Shown here one piece after another: positions 55,816 to 64,000 of a DNA stretch of 64,000 nucleotides (position 1 is the first letter of the stretch; every line of letters begins with the position of its first letter). Below the pieces are notes generated by a model. That model did no database searches, had not been told where the DNA came from, and saw only the letters and a program-made list of their open reading frames with translations. This DNA comes from Chaetoderma sp. LZ-2023a (Eukaryota > Mollusca > Caudofoveata > Chaetodermatida > Chaetodermatidae), in NCBI GenBank assembly GCA_034401795.1, contig CM067367.1, positions 31,113,337 to 31,177,336 on the forward strand, given 5' to 3'. The position numbers and the translations under genes are program-made.

Positions 55816-58800
55816 CAGACAAATAAGGTAATGAGAGTGGAGCTACTGGCCAACCGAAAGAGAATACCAAACCTAAAGAGAACCCCAGTATCAACATCAT
55901 ACACTGGAATGCAGAAGGGGTTACCAACAAGAAATCACAGCTCGAACCGTTCCTGTACGAAAACAACATTGATATCTGCTGCAGCCAGGAGACACACCTG
56001 GAAGGAAAACCATTTAAGATCAGAGATTACCAGATTTTCCGGTGTGATCGAAGAGGAAGAAAGAAAGGTGGGGTGATCACCTTGGTCCGAAACAGCGTGA
56101 ACGCCAGCCAGATCAAAACCTTTATGGAAGAGGCAAAATATATCAAGATCAAGGTAACAACCAGCAACTTTGTGATTGACATTGTCAATTATTACTGCTC
56201 TAATGACAAGAATCTCTCACTTGACACAATCCAGGTCCCGGACTGCCACTTCCTCATTGCAGGAGACTTTAATAGCCAGTCCCAGAGCTGGGGATACAGA
56301 ACACTTGATAAACGAGAAGACATGGCAAGATGAAAAGCCCCTTTTACTTGTCAACGATCCCACAGATCAGTCTACCTTCTACTCGCGCCGGTGGCACTCG
56401 ACAACAACGCCGGACTTGGCATTTTGTACATAGGAAATTCACAGAAACCTCAGTAGAGTGGTCGGATCGCAGTTATGAGGAAGCGACCACCGCCCAGTCC
56501 TCTCTCTTTCTGGAAGTATTTCAATAAGTTCACCTCAACATCCAAGGTGGAACTACAAAAAGGCAAATTGGAGTCTGTTCGACATTCGTTCCAATGAGCT
56601 TACCCAAAATATAGCAGTAGAAGGGAGAAACATCAACAATGTGGTCAAGGAATTTAATTCAGGTATCCTCAAGGCTGCCAACGAAGCGATTCCTCGAGGG
56701 TTCAGGATAAGCTACCGCCCCTACTGGACAACAGAACTGCAAGCAGCACATGCTAAACTAGACAAGGCCAGAGAAGATGCAGAGGGTAATCCATGTCATG
56801 AAAACCACTTCACGCTACACCAAACTAAAGCCAGGTATCTAAAGACCAAGCTAGAGGCCAAAAGAAGAAGCTGGAGGTAAAAGACGGGAGAGAGACACCA
56901 CAAAGCTATGGAGACTGACTAAAGCACTGAATGATGAGGGTGTCGGGGGAGAGAAGATTACTCTTGAAGAAGATGGACAAACACTGTCAGGAAAGATGGC
57001 TGCAGATGCCCTCGCGAAGGCATATACAAAAGAAAGCAACATTTCTATACCACGAATGCGTAAAAAAGAGGTTAGAAAGAGCAAAAGGAAAGAACAGACA
57101 CTAACACTCACAATGCAATGAAAGTTGACATTAGTTTAGGAGAACTGAAGAAGCCTATCCGCCAATTGAAGAAGAAGAAATCTCCCGGGCCAGATGGCAT
57201 TACGAATGAAATGATTCAACACCTTGGTAATGCATCTCTCCGCAAGTTGCTAGACATCTTTAATCTCAATTGGACCAATGGAGAGGTTCCTCAGTGCTGG
57301 AAGGAAGCCAGAATGACTCCTATTCTGAAAAAGGGAAGAACAAGACGAAAGTGCTGAGCTACCGTCCTATCAGTCTTACAAGCTGCATATGCAAGACCAT
57401 GGAGCGCATCGTCAATCAGCGGTTGCATTGGTACCTGAAGTCGGAGAACATTATAGTTTCAGAGCAGCCCGGCTTCAGAAGATAATGGAGCACAGAAGAT
57501 CAAACAACACATCTTGCACAGGTCATAGAGGACACTTTTCAAGCAAGAAGGTGATGCTAGCTGCCTTTATCGACCTGCAGAAGGCATTTGACAAGGTGTG
57601 GAAGGATGGCCTCCTCGTGAAGCTCCGGTGCACAGGCATCGGTGGCAACATGTTCCGATGGACCAAGTCATACCTACACAATCGCAGAGCTAGGGTGCTG
57701 GTGGATGGACAATCTGGACAGAATGTATTGCTGAGACAAGGGTTGCCACAAGGCTGAGTATTATCACCAACTCTGTTCATACTCTTCATTAATTAGCTGG
57801 CCAATGGGATCCAAGCAGCCCTCTTTGTAGATGACCTCGTACTCCGGTGCACCGAGGAGTACACAACGACTGCCACGTACAGAATGCAGCTCGCCTTGGA
57901 CAGAATTACAGCTTGGGCCAATCGCTGGTGTATTACCATCAACAAAGACAAATCATCAGCCATGCTGTTCTCACTGTCCACCAACACCAAGGTTGGCAAT
58001 CTGACACTGAGCGGTATTCCACTCGAGTACGAGGACCAGCAGACATACCTGGGAGTCACCTTTGACTGAAGATTAACATGGAAGGAGCACATCCAGAACG
58101 CAGAGGCAAAGCCCAGAAGAAAGCTAAATATCATGGGGAAGCTGGCAGGAACAATGTGGGGTGCCAATGAAAGGATCCTCAAGACCATCTACATAGGTGA
58201 CGTACGACCACACCTTGAGTATGGGTCCAGCTCATGGATGACAGCAGCTAAATCTCATCAACAGATACTGTATAGAGTACAAAACCAGGCACTGCGCAGC
58301 ATCACTGGTGGAATGAGATCAACACCAATGGAAAAAATGGAGCAGACAGCAGGCATTCCCCCACTTAGCAAGGGAAGGGAATGCAAAGCACTGATCCAAG
58401 CTGCAAAGTTCAAATCGTTCAACAACCAGCCGATGAAGATCAGGCAAGCACAGCTGTCATCAGGAAGACTTAAAAGATATCAAGTTTTGTGAAAGCAGCA
58501 ATAGCACTTCAAAGGAAACACCAAGAAATGTTGCCATCACAAATAGAAGACTCAAACAACACCCTTGACCCTCCACCCTGGGAAAACAAACTAGAGAGCA
58601 TAGCTATTCGCACCACAGTCCCTCATCTCACAACCAGAGATGAACACCGTGATGTGAGCAAGAAGGCCCTGACGCTAGCCATGCTGGAAGAAATGTACCC
58701 TCAGGAGACATGGATAAGAATCTACACAGATGGATCAGCCAAAGATCAGCCAAAGATGCAATTAGGAGCGGAGGTGCCGGACTGCACATACAGTATCCAA

Positions 58801-59455
58801 ACGGACAACATGAGTCAGCTGCAATACCGACAGGAAAACACTGCACAAACTACAGAGTCAGAAGCACTGGTTCATACAGCTAAAACCATCAGCAGAACAG
58901 CAGACACTATTGCACAGAATGACTTTTTATCTCATTCCCGCTCCGTCCTTGAGGCTATCACCAAAGGTAAGCTGCCACAACTTGAAGAAGCACTACAAAC
59001 CATCAAATGCTTTCGGATAGCATTGCAGTGGACCCCCTCACACTGCAAAGGTGGGTGCAGAAGAGAATCAGCCCCATACAGAGATGAAGATTATCATCAA
59101 GTCACTATATAGAACACCTCAATCAGAAGATGCCTACCATCATCTCTTGAGGCCAGAGCAAGTGACCATTTTTCGTCTCAGAACTGGACATAACAGACTA
59201 AACCAACAGATGTATAGGCGGTTCCACCTTACGATATCGCCCGCTTGTCCTTGCGGAGAAGCAGAACAGATCACAGAGCACACACTTCAATGTTGCAGTA
59301 CGTATCAGCTGGTGAGAGAAGAGATCTGGCCTTTGCCAACCTCTTTTCTTGAAAAGCTGTATGGGTCTGTGGAAGAACTGCAGAAAACCACAGATTTCAT
59401 CTTGAGAACGGCTCTCCACGTGTGATACCAGCGATCGAAAAGAAGAAGAAGAAGA
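55815..59455 (+). pseudogene. I-clade-like LINE copy B (endonuclease, RT, RNase H), decayed
   Basis: Longer than copy A. The endonuclease is recognisable (HWNAEG near 55899, QETHLE near 55988, AGDFN near 56261). The RT has KKKSPGPDG near 57169, YRPISLTS, AAFIDLQKAFDKVWKDG, and a QGLPQG stopped by TGA at 57755-57757; YADD has become FVDD (57824-57835). RNase H keeps TDGSA (58726) but LSDARS reads LSHSRS, and the final GNEEAD block is deleted near 59045. CPCGEAEQITEH (59239) and the (GAA)n tail (59439-59455) match copy A. The element lies inside the second FEN/XPG-like ORF. The exact 5' boundary is uncertain by about 30 bases. Confidence 0.85.
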
Positions 59456-59459
59456 GTGG

Positions 59460-60870
59460 CGATACGAAGACAATTACTGAACGTCATGTGACCAGTCAGT
59501 CAGCCTATTGGCACTGAGAAAAGAAAGATTTATTGGACGGTCGGTTTCGATTTTCCATCACAATTCATAGAACCAACCTAAAAGCATTCATGCCCATCTA
59601 CAAAACTGCTGCAGCAAAGAAGGGCAATGTGAACCCTCCACAAAGACAAACAGATTCAGCGACTGCGGGAGGTAGCAAGATCAAGGGCAATGATAATGGG
59701 TGGCTATCCGAAGTACGATGTGGCACCATGATCTTATTCTTTTGACAAAGCCTGTCTTATGACCAAGGCAAGAAAACGCAGCATCGACCAAGAGTTTGCG
59801 AAATGCTGGGAGAAAGAGGATTCGTGTACGCTGCCAGTAATGGACATAGTCAGTACAGCATAAATTGTGGATCTAATGGCAAATGTTCGAAAAATCAGTA
59901 TCGAGGAGCTTCACAGCATCGGCGTATTCTGTGGTGCCGTGTAGAAATACTTCCATCATTTATCCAAAGGAGCCAAGAGAATAGATCTTGTGCTCGATTT
60001 ATATATGGTGAAGTGTATAAAAGATTTCCAACGATGGCTAAGGCAAACAAGGTCACCAATATAACTTCGCACCATCAATCGGCAGACAAAATATCCGGTG
60101 GAGATGAAGGGGTTTTGGACCTCCAGTAAAAATAAAGAAATGCTAGACCTATAACTACACCAAAAAGCCATAACACAAGTGCATGCCTCACCAGGCTTCA
60201 CGCTACTGGTAAGTCATATTACTTGAGATACCATGATCCCTTGCTATACTGCCATTGTTTTCCGGTCATCAGAGCTATGTGAGCTGAATTGTAGAGGAGG
60301 CAAATGCTCGAACAGTCCCACATGCAATGTATGCTGTCGTGCATGCCATCTACAGAATAAGAGTGCTCTCATCTGATACCAATGCATATCATTCGTATGC
60401 TGTACTACTGGAATGACTTGCATTCTTCTGGGCTTAAAAGTCAGAGTCGGCGAATCTGCCAGGTTCATTCCAATACATACCTTGGCAACCTGCATTGGAA
60501 TAGAGCTTTGCCAAGTACAACTGGCATTACAAATGTTAACTGGCTGTGACTATATTCAAACATTCTGCCTTGAAGGCCGATAATCATGTTTGCCAAATTT
60601 CGGCCCGATCCCTTCAGCATTTCTGGAGAAAGTATTTTCATGAAAAACCAGGTCATCCAAAATGGGCGCCGAAGCATTAGCTTGTTACCCTAGATGCTGT
60701 TTCATGAGTTTTGAATCAATCCACCAAGCGGTCTCGGAGATTTTTAAGGACCGGCGTCCGGCGACTGGCCAAATTCACACCATTTCTTCCTTGAGGAAAC
60801 TTGGATCTCTAGTTCTAAGGATGAATCCTGCCAAATATAATTGTAATCGGCACAGTGGATCTTGAGTATT
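59460..60870 (+). pseudogene. second FEN/XPG-like transposon ORF, C-terminal portion (decayed)
   Basis: After LINE B the decayed coding sequence continues: NLKAFMPIYKTA (about 59575), VRKISIEELHSIGVFCGAV (about 59887-59943), AKRIDLVLDLY (about 59975, matching RVDIVFDRY), LSSDTNAYHSY (about 60368, matching QSPDTEVAVL), RFIPIHTLA (60463) and LTGCDYIQTF (60537-60566, matching LTGCDSTSALF). Stops and frame changes occur throughout. It is a divergent relative of the 13201 ORF, not a recent copy. Confidence 0.75.
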
Positions 60871-60879
60871 CGTTTAACC

Positions 60880-61115
60880 CTTTAACGCCTAAGCCGGCAA
60901 AAATACAACCTCTGCAGTAGCCTAGTGAATGGCCATTTGCGGAACAAGAGAGAACTATTTTTGAAGAGTTACCAAAATGAATGGTTCTATAACCAAGTCA
61001 GTTATTCCAGTGGTAAACCTTTAAAAATAGTCTTCTTTTTGTCTGCAAATGTACATTTTCCATGAGAAAATTGAAATTTTCTTAAACAAATTTGAGTGTT
61101 TAAAAACGGTTAAAG
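60880..61115. repeat. hairpin repeat, family H copy with flanks
   Basis: ATTCGTTTAACCCTTTAACG flank, AATGGCCATTTGCGGAACAAGAG, GGTTCTATAACCAAGTCAGTTATTCCAGTGG centre, then GTCTTCTTTTTGTCTGCAAATG. It ends with AAATTTGAGTGTTT and 'aaaaacggttaa'. Confidence 0.75.
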
Positions 61116-61194
61116 AAAAATGTGGCGGACAGACCGTCGCCATGTCATAAACTCACTTGGCCTTTCAGATCAGGTGATCTAATAATTCAATTAT

Positions 61195-61560
61195 CATAAT
61201 ATAAAGGGGGAATCCTGTTTTAGCTATGCCCCGCCCATCTCTAACTATGCTCCACCCACACTTCACCGGGTTGTGATTGATCGATCCCCGCACTCTCTGA
61301 ATCTCAATTTCCAGAAAACTATACAGGTAAGCTGGTGGATATGTCGAAACTAATTTGACTGAGTGCTGCTGCAACAGCGCGGACTCAAATTGCCTTCAAA
61401 TTATTCAACACAATGATTATTAAATAGTAAAGACATACAATTCGTACAACTTGGCGGACTATCAAGCGTTTATGACGGGCTAAATCGTGTTATATGTTTT
61501 GTTCATGATGTCAGCCTATCTATGACGTTGATTATGACGTCATGTGGTTGCCTGAGAGAT
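61195..61560 (+). repeat. family P repeat
   Basis: AATCCTGTTTTAGCTATGCCCCGCCCATCTCTAAC, GATTGATCGATCCCCGCACTC, TTTCCAGAAAACTATACAGG, shortened core, AATGATTATTAAATAGTAAAGACATACAATTCGTACAACTT and TTATGACGTCATGTGG. Confidence 0.9.
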
Positions 61561-61569
61561 TGGATTTAT

Positions 61570-63080
61570 CAATTGCATCATTAATACGTAGAGTCACATC
61601 GGACTACAATGGCTCGCCCTACACTGGGTTCACCCATACATGACTTGATGTCTGCTATTGAATACAGTTCTGTATTCCGTCTGAGCTGATCAACAAAGAT
61701 ATATTTCTGACTTCCTCGCGAGACCGTCCCATATGACAGTTTCCATAAAAGCCTTGCATTCAATAGGGAAAACTTTCCAGAGCACTCTGCGCGTGCAAAA
61801 TCATTTTTTTAGTTTGTATATTATACGAGGTAATTTATCTGAAAACAGCAGATTGTCATAGTAATTTGCCTAAAATCCGCCATCCAGTCTAGGAGGAGAT
61901 ACGGACGGGCAGAGGGTCGCCCTAGCATAAGCTTACAAATTGGCCATTCTGACCAGGTGAGCTAATAATAATGTCAATGACTTAATAGTGATGAGGACTA
62001 TGACAATGAGGATCGCTGACATTTTAACTGTGATCATATAATAATGGTGATGTTAGTGGTGATGATCTGCATGATGGCATTGTGTATAGAGTTCTCTTCC
62101 ACTCGACCGACTTTCATCACGTTTCATACATGTTAATCTGTGAAAATAATAAAATGATGGCATAAAACCTTAACAATACCGATTAGTCACCCACCCCACC
62201 CCCTCTCCTAATGACCTTAAGCTAAGAAATTTCGCTGGAAAGGGCGGAAACCACTACACCACGCATCCCACATAAAATAATGACTGCTCCATCCTAACCT
62301 CTGCCTCCCCCCACCCCCACCCCCACCCCTAGTAGCACCTTTCTATGAAAATGTCTACAGCTTATTTGATATCCCTGCACTCAGAACTTTATACGGCGAT
62401 AAACACACGGATACAGCGATGTCTACTTCTTTATCATTACGTTAGGGTAATTACTAGTGTGTTTATAGAACGTTATCCACATCGACGGGCTTGGGCTGAA
62501 AACTCCTGACAATGAAAAAACCGGGTTGGCCTGAAATTAGCGTGCAGAGGCGCCCATCTCTATATTGCCCGCCGGCAGAGATTGATACTTTGTCTACAAG
62601 GCGGGTACCTCTCAATTTAAAAATAGAGTGACCTGCCTGTATTGACTGTCGTACTCACGTCCTCGCGAGATCCCCTATGCTAGAAAAGAAGAGATCCTCT
62701 ATGCTAACGGGTGCTAGAAGCCACGCTTCTATTTTTAGATAGGCTAACTTACAAGGTGCAACCGCCCTCGGAGGTTTTCGCAATTCCAACAGATATAATA
62801 TTTTGAAATAAATAATAGACACGCCTCCCCCACCCCAAGTCGTTTTTATTTTTTATCGATTGATTATTTTTAATACATACATAACATGCAAACAGAAATC
62901 TAACATCTTTTACAAAATAAAAATTATTAAATCAGGCCCGTAATGCATTTTAAAAGACCAGAGACATTTTGCAACCTAATCCAATAGTTCCTGGTTCGCT
63001 TACGAACTAGGCGATAGGTTAGAATTACACTAGGCTTCTGAGGCATAACGCATACACATTGGTTAAGGTTTCACACGCAC
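61570..63080. other. intergenic, nothing recognised apart from C-rich tracts
   Basis: Contains CCCCCACCCCCACCCC near 62305-62330. No gene is supported. Confidence 0.35.
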
Positions 63081-63084
63081 TAGT

Positions 63085-63325
63085 TTAGGCACCCGCACTT
63101 ATACCTACAGCCGGCGTACTGTAGCTACTGAATGGCCGCCATGAGACATCGACATCGACTGAATTCTTACCCACTATTTCATTTGACCTATACACAAATC
63201 TCCGCAGGAAGGACATCAAGAAAGTCTTCCCTTTATCTTTTCTCTTTTCGGCTTTGAGCGGCTCCTTAAATAAAGAGTCGTAACGTTCCCTAAAGGTTAG
63301 GTATACGCCAGCTAACATTGGGTTA
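63085..63325 (-). CDS. hypothetical short ORF, uncertain
   Basis: A minus-strand frame of about 78 codons from the internal Met at about 63320 (MLAGVYLTFRERYDSL) to TAA at 63085. The composition is protein-like (KEPLKAEKRKDKGKTFLMSF, RRFVYRSNEI) and it is not repeat-derived. The longer frame upstream to 63381 is only translated G-rich simple repeat. No domain is recognised. An AATAAA on the minus strand (TTTATT at about 62845) lies downstream. No acceptor site is visible; it may be chance. Confidence 0.25.
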
Positions 63326-63327
63326 CC

Positions 63328-63388
63328 CCCCCCCCCCCCCACCCCGCACACCCCACCCCGCACACCCCACCCCACACCCAACTTAGAA

Positions 63389-63455
<67 letters not shown>
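63328..63455. repeat. poly-C / (CACCCC)n followed by (CT)n
   Basis: A C-run at 63328-63340, repeated CACACCCCACCCCG units to about 63381, then about 30 CT dinucleotides with two AT interruptions to 63455. Confidence 0.95.
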
Positions 63456-63458
<3 letters not shown>

Positions 63459-63739
63459 GTCGCCCACTCCTGGATACCCTTCCCTGCTAGAGAAAAGGAC
63501 GCTTAACTTAGAAACATACACGTACGTAGTGGTAGCAGCGCAGATGGGCCGCCGGCTACAATATCGGAAACATGAGTCGCCATCTGCGTGGATCACATTG
63601 CGAGTCTTTGTATCTCGGCAAGAGAATATCTCATCATAAATCCTAGCAGTATCACTGATATTACTGATAAATTAGACGATGCTCTTATATACATCTCTAT
63701 AGCAAAACTATTAACTTCAGCATAGATAAGGATCATAAA

Positions 63740-64000
63740 ACATGGATGCATTTCTAGCTATGTCCCGCCCATTTCTAGCGACGCGACGCCCACATTGTTA
63801 TGCGTGTTTTAATCGATTTGAATCTTTTAAAACTGGATTCTCAGAATCATAATTTCAAATTGGTAGCAACAACTCCCAGTCAAATTAGTTTCAAATTATT
63901 CAGCAGAATGTTTAGTAAATTGCAAAATATAGAAATATGAGCAGCATCGCTGATTACTGATAAACTAGAGGACGCAATGTACCGTTCCCGTGTATTCATC
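63740..64000 (+). repeat. family P repeat, running off the window end
   Basis: GCATTTCTAGCTATGTCCCGCCCATTTCTAGCGACGCGACGCCCACATTG, ATCGATTTGAATC, half core (GGTAGCAACAACTCCCAGTC ... AGTTTCAAATTATTCAGCAG), then TGTTTAGTAAATTGC. Confidence 0.75.

Noticed and set aside
55491..55826. LINE copy B ORF1
   Set aside because: I first read it as the LINE's ORF1, but its GSSRKKH and HEMIAIT segments align with the FEN/XPG-like transposon ORF, so it belongs to the interrupted older element.

Overview
The window is animal nuclear DNA: multi-exon coding with GT-AG introns, long introns packed with mobile elements, trinucleotide microsatellites and foldback repeats. No operons, bacterial promoters or CRISPR arrays were seen. 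The gene structure and repeat load fit a marine invertebrate (deuterostome or lophotrochozoan). I cannot name the species from sequence alone.

The one host gene I can support is a membrane-dipeptidase (DPEP, renal dipeptidase, M19) family gene on the + strand. Ten coding exons run from an ATG at 1130 to a stop at 37567, and every exon junction agrees in phase. They encode about 389 residues. All expected metal and catalytic residues are present (H24, D26, E132, H204, H225, R236, D294). A second last exon at 40706-40843 duplicates the first and would give a 390-residue isoform. Only that second exon carries the Cys-Arg-Thr-His tail motif of vertebrate DPEPs. Neither a signal peptide nor a GPI signal is visible.

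The introns hold nearly everything else. Intron 3 has two ACT-type arrays. Intron 4 has a ~160-bp-monomer satellite (8640-10440) and a 5'-truncated I-clade-like LINE (copy A, 10475-16832). Copy A is split by a 3.77-kb DNA transposon (12036-15807) with terminal inverted repeats, a 3-bp target duplication and a FEN/XPG-like nuclease ORF, best compared with the Academ superfamily. Intron 5 has a tRNA-derived SINE split by a 527-bp MITE (5-bp duplication). It also has an apparently full-length L1/Tx1-type LINE on the minus strand (20834-27787), with intact ORF1 and ORF2, sitting inside an (ACT)n microsatellite. Introns 6-9 are filled with copies of a palindrome-cored repeat family (family P) and a hairpin family (family H).

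Downstream of the gene (41-64 kb) I see no convincing host gene. This part holds a six-unit tandem array of tRNA-like SINE units (49482-51380) and a nested palindrome (44315-44669). At 54760-60870 a second, decayed FEN/XPG-like element is interrupted by LINE copy B. The nesting is therefore reciprocal: in one place the transposon landed in the LINE, in the other the LINE landed in a relative of the transposon. Exon positions and intact ORFs come directly from the sequence; family names rest on motif recognition; mobility and isoform use are inference.
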